Program-made: the position numbers and the translations under genes
The notes under the pieces: generated by a model
Seen by the model: only the letters and a program-made list of their open reading frames with translations
What the model was told of the DNA's origin: nothing
Databases searched by the model: none
Part shown: in pieces, positions 16,612 to 25,406 of the stretch
Position numbering within the stretch: the stretch's first letter is position 1
Layout: each line of letters starts with the position of its first letter
Assembly (NCBI GenBank): GCA_036387255.1
Contig: DASVUC010000101.1
Span: 1-34,710 of the forward strand
Source: DASVUC01 sp036387255
GTDB taxonomy: Bacteria; Planctomycetota; Phycisphaerae; Tepidisphaerales; Tepidisphaeraceae
Direction of reading: 5' to 3'
DNA: 34,710 nucleotides

Positions 16612-18951
16612 TTAAGCCGTCCGCTCCCGCCGCCTGCGGATCGACGGCAGGCACTCTTCCAGCTTGTCCAGCGTCATCACCAGCCTGCGCTGATGCGGCG
16701 ATTCCAGCTTCATTCCGCCATAGCGAATTTTATAAAACACGCGCGTCAGCCGCCGAACGGCATCGTACGCCTGCGCCGGCAGGAAGCTCAGCGATTCGCT
16801 AAACTCCAGCGGCGTCATATGTCCCAAGCGGTAGATGCCATGCCGCTCGAGCATCCGCAGCAGATCATCATAAAATCCGAGTTGGCGCGCGAGCCGCAAC
16901 TGTTCCGATGAAGGCAGCGCATCGATGCCGATCCGCAGCGCCCGCCTGCGCATCCGCCAGCGCTCGAAGATGAACCACCCCACCGCAAACAGCAGCGACA
17001 CCACCATCGACATCATCATGAAGCTCAGGATCTGATACGTCCCGGTCCACCGCTCGGAGTTGAAGAGCCAGTCGCGCAGCGCGTTCTGCCTGTCGTTGAG
17101 CCAATTGCGCGAGCGCGTCACCCAGTCTGACGTCTGAATCGCCGTCGTGGTCAGCCGGTTCTCCACGTTCATCACCACGTTGTCGCGCCGCTGCCGGTCG
17201 TACGCGATGACATTGCTGGCCCAGGTGTATTCCAGGTAGTCGAACGCGTGCTTGAACTTTGCGATCACGCCCGCGCGCCTCGGATTATCCTGATGTCCCG
17301 CCGTCGGGTCGTACATCTTCCAGGTCCCGTCCGGCATCAACACTTCCACCCACGTGTGGGCATGGTTCTGCCGGACGATGTAGTACCCGCCGATCGAGTT
17401 GTAGTCGTCACACTTGAACCCCACGACCATCCGCGCCTGCATCCCCAGCGACTGGCAGAGCAGCGTCATCGCGCCGGCAAAGTATTCGCAGTGCCCGCGC
17501 TTCAGGTCATATAGAAACGCCACCATCGGATCCTGTCCCTGGATCAGCTCCGCGGCATCGGTCAGATCGAGCGTGTACGTGAAGCGCGAGAGCATGTACC
17601 GCTCGATGTTCGAGGCCAGCGTCTCGTCCAGCGGATGCACGGCCACGTTTGCCGGACGCTGCCGCCAGAGATCGGCTCCGGCGGCATCGCGACCCGTCAC
17701 ATCCGCATTGCGCGCGAAGTCCGCGATCTTCTGGTCAATAACCGAAGCGCGAGCACTCGATAAGTCCGAGTTGTTGCGAAGCGCGGGTTCCACCCCGCCG
17801 TCGTTTGGTCTCCCCACCACGCCGCGCGAGACGACCTGGTAACTCAGCGGCTGCACCACAGCGTCGCCGCTCTGGATCGTCTCATCCCCGGCGGAATAGC
17901 GTAGCGTGATGTGCCGATCCGGCTTCACGCTCACCACGCCCGGCACCGCAAAAAGCACTGTGCTCCCGGTTGCATACAGGTAAACATTCTGCACCCACCG
18001 GTCCTGCGCCGGCGCGTTGTTCACCACCTTCGGGTCATCATCTCCCGCCTCGTACGCCACATCATCCGCCCCGCGCCGCGGCCGGTCCCAGCTCCACGCC
18101 GCAAACCCGCGCTCGCCAGAACCGTTGTACCGGTCCAGCGTCACGCCGCGCAACAGCAGCGGCATGCTCCCTTCCACCTTTTGATCGTTCTTGAAGAGTT
18201 GAACGTGCGCCACCACCGCATCGTTCTGCCCGATCTTCGCCACCTGCTGAAACGCCACGTTCTCCGAGAAACCCGTGAGCGTCTGGCTGGCACGAAACTG
18301 CAGCGGCCCGAGAAAGCTCGTCACCGGCAGCCGCGGAAAAAACAAGAAGACAATGACCGCCATCGAGATGGCCGCAATGGAGACCAGGCCCGTCAGCCTG
18401 CGCATCGAACGCGACAGAAACCGTTCATCGTGCCGCAGCGTGGCCGGATTAATCTTCTCCTGCGGGGTCGAAATCATCTCCCGCGCCCGGTCCGCCTCCA
18501 CCTTCAGGTGAAACAGCAGGCAGCAGTACAGCGACAGGAACAGGTACAGGATCAGCATGATCCCAAAGAGCAGGCTTGCCGTGTTGATTGATGCCGCCAC
18601 CATCAGCAGCAGGCTCAGAACCAGGAGCTGCGCATAATCGCGGTTCGATCGCTGCTCGAAAAGCTTCACCAGTTGCAGGATGACCAGGAATTCGCCGATC
18701 AGCAAAATTGGCGGCGTGGTCCCCGAGCGAAACAGCAGGATCGCGTACAGCATCGCCGCCACGGTGACACCGCTCGCCAACCAGTGCGGCATCGGTCGGA
18801 ATCGCGCGGTCTTCACCAGCCAGATGTTCAGCGTCGTCCCCACCACCGCCAGCAGCCACAGACCCGGGGACTGCGCAGCGAGCGAAAACCCGCTGATGCC
18901 GAGCAACAGCAGCAGATAGAGCGCCGGCCGAAACTGACGAATGTCGTACAT
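16612..18951 (-). CDS. TgpA-type membrane transglutaminase (DUF3488 / transglutaminase core)
   Basis: A 779-residue protein. The N-terminal 200 residues hold about six transmembrane helices (DUF3488/TgpA N-terminal region); a periplasmic stretch follows; the transglutaminase core is near 470-560 with the catalytic Cys in RGHCEYFAGAM, His in NHAHTWVEV and Asp in MYDPTAG; a further transmembrane helix near 645 (ILSFMMMSMVVSLLFAVGWF) precedes a C-terminal cytosolic DUF4129-like helical part. The family acts on the outer side of the inner membrane; Pseudomonas TgpA is essential, but its substrate is not settled. It starts 2 nt after the DUF58 stop, the standard pairing. All triad residues are present. 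Confidence 0.92.
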   Translation of the reverse strand: MYDIRQFRPALYLLLLLGISGFSLAAQSPGLWLLAVVGTTLNIWLVKTARFRPMPHWLASGVTVAAMLYAILLFRSGTTPPILLIGEFLVILQLVKLFEQRSNRDYAQLLVLSLLLMVAASINTASLLFGIMLILYLFLSLYCCLLFHLKVEADRAREMISTPQEKINPATLRHDERFLSRSMRRLTGLVSIAAISMAVIVFLFFPRLPVTSFLGPLQFRASQTLTGFSENVAFQQVAKIGQNDAVVAHVQLFKNDQKVEGSMPLLLRGVTLDRYNGSGERGFAAWSWDRPRRGADDVAYEAGDDDPKVVNNAPAQDRWVQNVYLYATGSTVLFAVPGVVSVKPDRHITLRYSAGDETIQSGDAVVQPLSYQVVSRGVVGRPNDGGVEPALRNNSDLSSARASVIDQKIADFARNADVTGRDAAGADLWRQRPANVAVHPLDETLASNIERYMLSRFTYTLDLTDAAELIQGQDPMVAFLYDLKRGHCEYFAGAMTLLCQSLGMQARMVVGFKCDDYNSIGGYYIVRQNHAHTWVEVLMPDGTWKMYDPTAGHQDNPRRAGVIAKFKHAFDYLEYTWASNVIAYDRQRRDNVVMNVENRLTTTAIQTSDWVTRSRNWLNDRQNALRDWLFNSERWTGTYQILSFMMMSMVVSLLFAVGWFIFERWRMRRRALRIGIDALPSSEQLRLARQLGFYDDLLRMLERHGIYRLGHMTPLEFSESLSFLPAQAYDAVRRLTRVFYKIRYGGMKLESPHQRRLVMTLDKLEECLPSIRRRRERTA

Positions 18952-18953
18952 AT

Positions 18954-20237
18954 TTACCCCCCCGCCGCGGCCCGATCCGCCGGACGCTTCTTCGCAACCT
19001 TACGCTTTGCTTCCACGCGCGGCTCCTGCTCGGTCGGCATGCAGCGCTGGAAGTCCACCGTATCGGCAAACCGAAACCATCGCCGCGCCTGCGGCGAGGA
19101 CGTCGTGAACGACACCAGCCCGCTGCGCAAATGATCGGAAAGACTCACCTGCACTTCGCCCGGTGTGATCAGCACCGGGGTGCTTCCCACCTCCGCCATC
19201 GTCCGGCTCGCGCCCAGCAGTTCGCTCGTGTTGTGCTCTGTGTTCAATGGCAGCCGCGCCAGCTGCGCCAGCAGATCGCGCCGATGCCGCTTCCCTCGCG
19301 CCGGCGCCATGCTCGCGAAATCCTCTCCTGTCCACGCAATCAGCCCCACCGACAACCCCGCCTCCAGCGCCTGGCTCGCCAGCGACGCCGCCATCGCGAT
19401 GCCTCGTTCAACCTCCGCATGCGCATCCACCGTCCGCAGGGGGCAATGCGTGTCCACCAGGATCGTCAGCCGCGGCGGGGAAACCTGCGTCATCTCCTTC
19501 GTCACCAGCACGCCGGTGCGCGCGCTTCGCCGCCAGTAAATCAGTCGCGGGTTGTTCCCCTTGCGATACTCCTTCACGCCGTAAAATTCATCGTTCCCGC
19601 CGGGTTTCGGACGCATGATCGCGCCGCTGCTGTCGGCGCTTCGGCACATTGCCAGCACCTTCGGATCCACCTGCCCCAGTGCCGGATACACCAGCATCGT
19701 GTCCTTCTGCTGATGCACCACCGCACGCTTGATGAAGCCGAACGGGAAGCTGGTGGAGATCTGATAACGATCCATCTGGTGGAGGCCGCGGCGCTTTGGA
19801 ATACCTTCCGTCGGCACGCTCGCCGTCATCCCCGACGCCGCGTGCAGCAGGTACGCGTGAAGCTGATGCACAAACGCTTCCGTTCCATCCAGTTCCGCGA
19901 TCATCACCGAGAGCGTCGGCCAGAACCGCTTCTTGTTCGAGAACTCGTAAACTACCGCCGTCGTCTGCCCCACCACCGCAAGCTCCGGCAACACGCGGTG
20001 CAGCGTCAGCCGCCGCAGCACGATCCGACCGATCCCCCAACTCATGAGCAGCACCCCGATCATCAAGCCAAAGACGCCAAACAGCAGGTTGGCCGAGCTG
20101 TTCAGCGCCGCCAGCCCCATGAACATCATCATCGAGCAGTACACGAGCCCCGTGAGCGAAAAGTCTAGCGAAGGCTTGCGGTGAATCCGCGTCGCCGTCG
20201 AGCTGTCCGCCAATGCCGCATCCCGCCAGAAACGCAT
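18954..20237 (-). CDS. DUF58 domain protein (MoxR-associated, von Willebrand-like)
   Basis: About 427 residues. Two transmembrane helices near residues 28-75 are followed by an extracytoplasmic-type beta region and the DUF58 core, whose signature GNNPRLIYWRRSARTG lies near 230; a vWA-like fold begins after it (LTILVDTHCP). DUF58 proteins usually work with a MoxR AAA+ ATPase and a TgpA transglutaminase. TgpA follows here, but no moxR is found upstream: the next gene on that side is the carboxypeptidase-regulatory-like protein. Three starts are possible (ATG 20255, GTG 20240, ATG 20237). TACAAT at 20246-20251 would place the transcript start near 20238, favouring the downstream pair, so 20237 is used. 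Confidence 0.88.
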   Translation of the reverse strand: MRFWRDAALADSSTATRIHRKPSLDFSLTGLVYCSMMMFMGLAALNSSANLLFGVFGLMIGVLLMSWGIGRIVLRRLTLHRVLPELAVVGQTTAVVYEFSNKKRFWPTLSVMIAELDGTEAFVHQLHAYLLHAASGMTASVPTEGIPKRRGLHQMDRYQISTSFPFGFIKRAVVHQQKDTMLVYPALGQVDPKVLAMCRSADSSGAIMRPKPGGNDEFYGVKEYRKGNNPRLIYWRRSARTGVLVTKEMTQVSPPRLTILVDTHCPLRTVDAHAEVERGIAMAASLASQALEAGLSVGLIAWTGEDFASMAPARGKRHRRDLLAQLARLPLNTEHNTSELLGASRTMAEVGSTPVLITPGEVQVSLSDHLRSGLVSFTTSSPQARRWFRFADTVDFQRCMPTEQEPRVEAKRKVAKKRPADRAAAGG

Positions 20238-20245
20238 CACCCGGC

Positions 20246-20251
20246 ATTGTA
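20246..20251 (-). promoter_or_regulatory. Candidate -10 (TACAAT) for the DUF58-TgpA operon
   Basis: TACAAT on the minus strand ends 8 nt before ATG 20237 and 5 nt before GTG 20240. It lies inside the longer reading frame from 20255 and argues against that upstream start. No convincing -35 is seen. Confidence 0.4.
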
Positions 20252-20406
20252 GCATCCTATCAGCCGCGGCGTCTGCGTATCCTCTTCAACTGCTCCGTCT
20301 GTAGAAGAAACACTTGTGCTCCCCTCTTCCCCTCCTACTCCTGCTTCGCCGCAGCGCACCTTCGCCTTTCGTAACGGCTATTGCGCCGCGATCGCCGTTC
20401 CTCCCG

Positions 20407-22290
20407 CTATTCCGCAACCTGCACGGTAACCCGTGTCGTGGAGCCTCGCTCAATCCTGAAGTCAACGTGCTCGATTGACTCGCCCTCCATCAGCGACTTG
20501 ACCGAATACCGCGCATTGTCCACCGGATGCGCCTGATTACTGAAGATCTCCGTTCCCAGCTGCAACGACCGATTGGCGGGCATCACAAATCCCCGAAGCA
20601 CATACTCCCCACGCTCGTTCGTCCGCGCCGGAAGCAGCGGCCGCCAGATGTGGCCCGTCGGGCGACCGTCCCGAAGCATCAGGCGCAGACCGGCAACGGG
20701 TTCTCCCGCTTCATTAAAGACTTTCCCCGAGATCGTGCATGACTTCTCCAACTTGATCTCCAGCGGCTTGGCAACATCGTAATCACGCGGCACCTCTTTG
20801 CATGCCGCCAAGGCTCGGGAAGGATCGCAAACATACAGCATGTATTCCTCCCCCGGCGTGAAGCCTTCACACGCGAAGCTGCCATCCATCTCCCCATAAA
20901 CCGTCACCGCCTCAGCGTCATCATTCAATGGAACGAGTTGCACGATGGGCATGGCAACATTAGTTCCGTCAGGAGTAACGACGGTGCCGCGCAGTGCTGA
21001 AGCTTTCCCTCGTGCAACGATCTGCTCGTCATCCAGTGCGATTGACACCTTTTGCGCATCCAGACTCTCGGTATCGACTTCCTCGTGTCCTAGTTCCGCC
21101 GGATCGACTAGCCCCGCCTGATAAACATGCAGCACGTAGGGCCCCGGCTTGAGCCGGGTGATCGCAAAGGAGCCGTCGGTTGCCACTGCGACAAACTCCG
21201 GATTGTCCGGTTCTTCCGCGACGTGATACCCAATCACCAATCCCATGTTCTTCGCCTTGGGCTCAACCTGGCCGTGGATGGTCCGCCCGAGGAGAAAGTT
21301 AAAGTCCTGCACATCCGGCACGGCTGCCGGCGCATAACGCTCCTCCACCGTTGACTCCCGGGCATAGTGCAGGTCATCGCCGATGCCCGCAGAAGCTGAC
21401 AGGATGATCGGAACATTCGCCGGCACATGAACCCTGTAAGCGCCGCGATCATCGCAGAATACGTCGCGGTTAAACCCGTTGAAATCATCGCTGGAACCCG
21501 ACGCGCGAACCTGGGCATAAGCCATGGGCTTTCCTGTATCGGCATCGCTACACGTGCCTTGTATCGTGGCGCCGCGCTGGAGTTGAAATCGGAAGCTGCC
21601 GTCCCGTTGCCGCGCGCTTGCCAGGTCCACGCCAATACGAATGGACCGCTGAACAAAATCCGGATGCCGCAGGATCACGGCATCCATATCCAGCATCGAC
21701 GACTCACCCAGGTCACGCCCCTTTTTCAGCAGGAACTCACCCTCGGCATCCGTCCTTAGGATCGCTTGCCGGTGCGTGATCAACTCGACGCCCGCAATTG
21801 GCTTGTTGTCCTCATCCACCACCCGGCCGCGCACCTTCAACTCAGCGGACAGGATCACCCACGGCTCGGCCATCGCACGCTGGCGCGAATCATCGTACCA
21901 CGCGCGCGAGATATCCGTCTCAGGGGTGTAGGCCAGCAGGGAATAGCCGTACCCGTCGGCGGTGGCCCGAATGAACAGCAAGTCGGTATCGCCGGGCCGG
22001 GTTTCCAACTTCACGTGAAAGACGCCCTTTGCGTCACACGTCGTAGCCGCCAGCACGTCGATTCCTTCAAACTCGCACGTGTGCGGCACCATTCTCTGCC
22101 GAATTAGTTCGACATTCGCCCGCGGGACCGGCTGCGCCAGCGCATTGGTTACCAGCCCCTTGGTATCGAAAGGCGCCCCACTCCTGCCGTCTCGCGCCCG
22201 TCCCACCGCTGGCAGAAGACAAAGCAGAAAGTACGCCACCGTCACTGCACCAATCGCACCGGTGACTTTAAAACCATCGCCTGGGGGCAT
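20407..22290 (-). CDS. Exported carboxypeptidase-regulatory-like (beta-sandwich) protein
   Basis: About 627 residues. The N-terminus has one hydrophobic segment (VTVAYFLLCLLPAVG, residues 15-30), a signal peptide or anchor. The rest is a string of beta-sandwich modules of the carboxypeptidase-regulatory / transthyretin-like type, visible as repeats of V-x-G-x-V-x-D/N-x-x-G-x-P-V/I (LKVRGRVVDEDNKPIAGVEL, CTISGKVFNEAGEPVAGLRL). There is no catalytic domain. Such proteins are usually surface or periplasmic adhesion or scaffold proteins in planctomycetes. The frame runs open to 22455, but that would cross a transcription terminator at 22403-22441; ATG 22290 starts directly before the signal peptide. 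No Shine-Dalgarno sequence is seen before it. Function is unknown. Confidence 0.8.
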   Translation of the reverse strand: MPPGDGFKVTGAIGAVTVAYFLLCLLPAVGRARDGRSGAPFDTKGLVTNALAQPVPRANVELIRQRMVPHTCEFEGIDVLAATTCDAKGVFHVKLETRPGDTDLLFIRATADGYGYSLLAYTPETDISRAWYDDSRQRAMAEPWVILSAELKVRGRVVDEDNKPIAGVELITHRQAILRTDAEGEFLLKKGRDLGESSMLDMDAVILRHPDFVQRSIRIGVDLASARQRDGSFRFQLQRGATIQGTCSDADTGKPMAYAQVRASGSSDDFNGFNRDVFCDDRGAYRVHVPANVPIILSASAGIGDDLHYARESTVEERYAPAAVPDVQDFNFLLGRTIHGQVEPKAKNMGLVIGYHVAEEPDNPEFVAVATDGSFAITRLKPGPYVLHVYQAGLVDPAELGHEEVDTESLDAQKVSIALDDEQIVARGKASALRGTVVTPDGTNVAMPIVQLVPLNDDAEAVTVYGEMDGSFACEGFTPGEEYMLYVCDPSRALAACKEVPRDYDVAKPLEIKLEKSCTISGKVFNEAGEPVAGLRLMLRDGRPTGHIWRPLLPARTNERGEYVLRGFVMPANRSLQLGTEIFSNQAHPVDNARYSVKSLMEGESIEHVDFRIERGSTTRVTVQVAE

Positions 22291-22402
22291 GATCGAAATG
22301 ATATCTTGTTGCTGCCGCAGGCTCAATTTGGAACGGAGCGTCGCTGGCCAGGGGTGGCTTGCGCCCACGCCTTTGAACCATCCGCCTGGCCCTTCCCACA
22401 GC

Positions 22403-22441
22403 CACAAAAAACAAACGCCGCCCCTCACAGGGACGGCGTTT
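22403..22441 (-). terminator. Rho-independent terminator after the DUF2203 gene
   Basis: On the minus strand, an 8-bp perfect stem (AAACGCCG / CGGCGTTT) extends by three G:C pairs past one mismatch, encloses a 5-nt loop, and is followed by GTTTTTTGTG. It lies 31 bp after the stop of the DUF2203 gene. Confidence 0.85.
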
Positions 22442-22472
22442 CGGGAATGGCTCACTCTTGCAACCGTGTCTC

Positions 22473-22901
22473 TTACTTCTCACGCAGGCTCGCGACCGGC
22501 TTTCGCCCCGCGAAACCGGCATCCAGTTCGTGCCAGTGCGTGATCGTCTCTTCTCCAAGTTTCCAACACAGGTACACGTCGCGGCCCTCGTGCCGCCCAA
22601 CGAAATCGATAAGGCCCGTTTCAAAGTCCTTCAGCTCCGCGCCGACGTTGGTCAGCTCGTCGACGAAGTCCTGAAGCTGTTCGATCGAATGATCCAGATC
22701 GTGCTGCGCTTGAACGAGTTCCTTGCCGCCATCCAGCGCGTCCACATGCCGGCGGAGCTTCGACGCCTGCGCGTGGGTCTTGACGATGTCGGCTACGATC
22801 CGCTTCACCAGCGGAAGGGTACTGATCGCTTCTTTCAACGTGAAGCGACGAACGGTTTTGCGGGAAGGCCGCTGCGGAACAAATGATTGAGGAGCAGCCA
22901 T
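22473..22901 (-). CDS. DUF2203 family protein
   Basis: About 142 residues. A helical N-terminal two-thirds (FTLKEAISTLPLVKRIVADI, then a coiled-coil region rich in Asp, Gln and His) is followed by the DUF2203 C-terminal block: DFETGLIDF, RDVYLCWKLGEE, HWHELDAGFAGRKP. The function of the family is unknown. The frame is open to 23012, but ATG 22901 has AAGGAAG upstream and a strong promoter further up (22975-23002), so the longer form would begin upstream of the transcript start. A terminator follows, making this a one-gene transcription unit. Confidence 0.88.
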   Translation of the reverse strand: MAAPQSFVPQRPSRKTVRRFTLKEAISTLPLVKRIVADIVKTHAQASKLRRHVDALDGGKELVQAQHDLDHSIEQLQDFVDELTNVGAELKDFETGLIDFVGRHEGRDVYLCWKLGEETITHWHELDAGFAGRKPVASLREK

Positions 22902-23239
22902 GGACAAACACTTCCTTTCTTGGCCCCGTTTGGTGCAGATGGGCTGCGGGGCGGGTCGTTCCATTCCCGGCGCGATTATGACACCCGGATCGGCCGTGTC
23001 AAAGAACTGCACGCCCTCCCGGAAAACAAATTCAGTGCCGCTGAGTTAGGTCAGGAAAAGCCGCACAGTCGTCCGGTGCACACCGCCTACAGACCACTTC
23101 GACCATCAGGACTTACATTCATCTTAGGCCCGCTCCTCCCCGTCCGCTCAACCCGAACACGCCTCACCGGCAGCGTGCTCAGAACCATTGACATTCCCGT
23201 GACTTTTCCCACCCCAAGCTGCGATGTTCCCGCCCCCGC
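22902..23239. other. Intergenic stretch between DUF2203 and topoisomerase genes
   Basis: Some 338 bp with no supported gene. It holds the DUF2203 promoter (22975-23002). From 23003 to 23239 no further promoter, hairpin with T-tract, RNA gene or repeat was seen. Confidence 0.5.
22975..23002 (-). promoter_or_regulatory. Strong sigma-70-like promoter of the DUF2203 gene
   Basis: On the minus strand a perfect TTGACA (22997-23002), a 16-bp spacer and CATAAT (22975-22980, five of six consensus bases). The predicted leader is about 65 nt. This is the best consensus promoter in the window. Confidence 0.75.
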
Positions 23240-24313
23240 CTACGCCGCCTTCTTCCCCTTGGTCAGCTTCCGCTCCAACATCTTCAGCACGCTCGCCTCT
23301 TCCGGGCGAAGCTTCTCCGCCGCCTTCGCCATTGCCCGCGCCTTGTGCGCCAGTTGCGCTGCCAACTGCCCGTCCAGGTAACTCTGCAAAATCGCCGGAT
23401 GGATGTAGCACTTGCGACAAACCGCCTTAGTGTTGCCTAACTGCTTGGCCACCGACTCCACCGCCTGCACCACGTTCGTCTTCGCCTGCTTCTGCGTCGT
23501 GAAGGCGCCGATCTCCGAAAGCGCCTGGGCCGCCAGCACCGTCCCCGCCCAGGTCCGAAAGTCCTTAGCCGTAAATGCGTGCCCCGCGATCGACCGCAGA
23601 TAATCATTCACATCCGCCGAGCCGATATCACACACCTTCCCATTCTCATCCAGGTACTGAAACAGCTCCTGCCCCGGCAGGTCCTGGCACTTCTTCGCAA
23701 CCTCCGCCAGCCGCGGATCTTGCAGATCGATCTCGTGCTCCACCCCCGACTTGCCCCGAAACTCAAAGTGAATCTTCCCGCCCTTAATCTTCGCATGCTT
23801 ATCCTGGAGCGTCGTCAAGCCATACGAATTGTTAGCCTTGGCATACTCCTCGTTCCCCACCCGGATCAGCGTCTTCTCCATGATCTGCACGATCGCCGCC
23901 AGGACCTTCTCTTTGGGCAAGCCAGGCAACTTGAGATGCGCGCGCGTCCTCTGCCGAATGCTTGGAAGTGCCTTGGCGAACTCGATCATCTTCTCGTACT
24001 TCGCCTCATCTCGCGTCTCGCGCCACTTCTCGTGATACCGATACTGCTTCCGACCCCGCGCATCCCTCCCCACCGCCTGGATGTGCCCGCGCTCCAATGG
24101 ACAAATCCAAACCTCCGTCCACGCCGGCGGAATCGCCAGGTGTTTGATCCGCACCAGCGTCTCGAAGTCTTTGACCGTCTTCCCCTTCGGATCCTTGTAG
24201 ACGAACCCCTTCCCGCTCTTCACCCGCGTAATGCCCGCCGACTCATCCGATACATAAACCAGCCCCGCCTCTTTTGCCGCCTCAAGATGAAGAACGTTCG
24301 CTTCCTTGTTCAT
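23240..24313 (-). CDS. DNA topoisomerase IB (poxvirus/eukaryotic-like type)
   Basis: A 357-residue protein of the bacterial TopIB family. The N-terminal DNA-clamp domain (1-100) contains IPPAWTEVWICP and GRDARGRKQYRYH. The catalytic domain has Arg in RVGNEEYAKANNSYGLTTL (R151), Lys in FRGKSG (K188), Lys/Arg in AKDFRTW (250-253) and the nucleophile Tyr303 in CRKCYIHP. It relaxes supercoils through a 3'-phosphotyrosine intermediate without ATP. Its ATG overlaps the SDR stop as ATGA. In many bacteria this gene clusters with stress-type SDRs and DNA repair genes, as here. Confidence 0.95.
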   Translation of the reverse strand: MNKEANVLHLEAAKEAGLVYVSDESAGITRVKSGKGFVYKDPKGKTVKDFETLVRIKHLAIPPAWTEVWICPLERGHIQAVGRDARGRKQYRYHEKWRETRDEAKYEKMIEFAKALPSIRQRTRAHLKLPGLPKEKVLAAIVQIMEKTLIRVGNEEYAKANNSYGLTTLQDKHAKIKGGKIHFEFRGKSGVEHEIDLQDPRLAEVAKKCQDLPGQELFQYLDENGKVCDIGSADVNDYLRSIAGHAFTAKDFRTWAGTVLAAQALSEIGAFTTQKQAKTNVVQAVESVAKQLGNTKAVCRKCYIHPAILQSYLDGQLAAQLAHKARAMAKAAEKLRPEEASVLKMLERKLTKGKKAA

Positions 24314-25344
24314 GGTTTGGGTTCCGGGACCTCATTATTCCGCTCCGCCGCCGCGCGCGTCAGTGCCGTCAGTGGCGAGCGCGTCACCGCTGACTCGCTC
24401 TCGTACCCCCGTGCTCTCCGCGGCCCGATCCCACCTACGCCCGGCAGCGCGTAATTCACCATAGCATACACATCCGTCATCACATTCGGAAAGAGCGCAT
24501 AAGCCTTCGCCGCCGCCCAAGCCGGCAAACTCGTCACCAGCTTCACATCCCCATGCCGGCACGATTCAACAATCCGCGCCGCCGCCCGATCCGCGCTCTG
24601 TGACGGTCCCGGAATCGAATCCCCCAGCGTAAACCACGTGTACTCCGCCCGATGCTTTCCTTTGAACAGCGCATTGCGCGGGCTCCCCGTCCGCATCAAT
24701 CCCGGGCACACCGTCGTCACGTAAATGTTGTCCTTCCGCAGCTCCTCCGCGAGCCCCAGCGAGAATCCGGTTAATGCGAACTTGCTTGCCGTATAGGGAA
24801 GCAGATGCGGCACCGGCACCAATCCGCCGATCGATGAGATGTTCACCATCCGTCCCTCAGGCCGCGTCCGCATTGAAGGCAGCGCCGCCAGGATCGTGTA
24901 AAGCGCACCATAAAAGTGCGTCTGCATCGCCTCATCAAAATCCGCCTCCGTCATCGTCTCCATCGGGCCGACCATGATCGTGCCGGCGTTGTTCACCAGC
25001 ACATCAATCCCTCCAAACTTGCCGATCACGTTGCGGATAAATCGCTGCACATCCCCCTCGAGACAAACATCGCACCGTTCCGCGTGTACTTCCGCCACAC
25101 GCGATAGCTCCTCCCGCGCCCGCCCGAGTTCCTCTTCATCCCGGCTGCAAATTGCAACCTTCGCCCCCTCCGCCGCAAACCGCCTCGCAAGCAGAAGCCC
25201 GAGCCCGCGCGATCCGCCCGTAATGACCACCACCTTTCCCCGAAAATCCATGGCTCGCGCTGATCGAATCACACGGCGCACAACCCACGTCGCCCCCATG
25301 CCGAACATCGCCATCGTGAGCAGGTTCTTTCCTCGAGTTGCCAT
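24310..25344 (-). CDS. SDR family oxidoreductase with N-terminal hydrophobic segment
   Basis: About 344 residues. A hydrophobic N-terminal stretch (LLTMAMFGMGATWVVRRVI) precedes the SDR core: TGGSRGLGLLLA cofactor loop near 43, CSRDEEE, NNAG near 120, catalytic Ser in NISSIGG and YTASKFAL (Tyr-x-x-x-Lys) near 188. A C-terminal extension of about 80 residues follows the Rossmann fold, with a further hydrophobic stretch, so it may be membrane-associated. The frame is open to 25410; ATG 25344 is preferred because GAGG lies 6 nt upstream. It is translationally coupled to the topoisomerase gene (4-bp overlap) and follows another SDR by 62 bp. Confidence 0.92.
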   Translation of the reverse strand: MATRGKNLLTMAMFGMGATWVVRRVIRSARAMDFRGKVVVITGGSRGLGLLLARRFAAEGAKVAICSRDEEELGRAREELSRVAEVHAERCDVCLEGDVQRFIRNVIGKFGGIDVLVNNAGTIMVGPMETMTEADFDEAMQTHFYGALYTILAALPSMRTRPEGRMVNISSIGGLVPVPHLLPYTASKFALTGFSLGLAEELRKDNIYVTTVCPGLMRTGSPRNALFKGKHRAEYTWFTLGDSIPGPSQSADRAAARIVESCRHGDVKLVTSLPAWAAAKAYALFPNVMTDVYAMVNYALPGVGGIGPRRARGYESESAVTRSPLTALTRAAAERNNEVPEPKP

Positions 25345-25406
25345 AACCGCCTCGCTTTCGACAGGGACGACTCGTGATCCGGAAAGCCGTGCCACAACTG
25401 CGAGGA

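Noticed and set aside
22291..22455. Longer N-terminus of the exported beta-sandwich protein
   Set aside because: It would read through the terminator at 22403-22441, and the signal peptide would then be internal.
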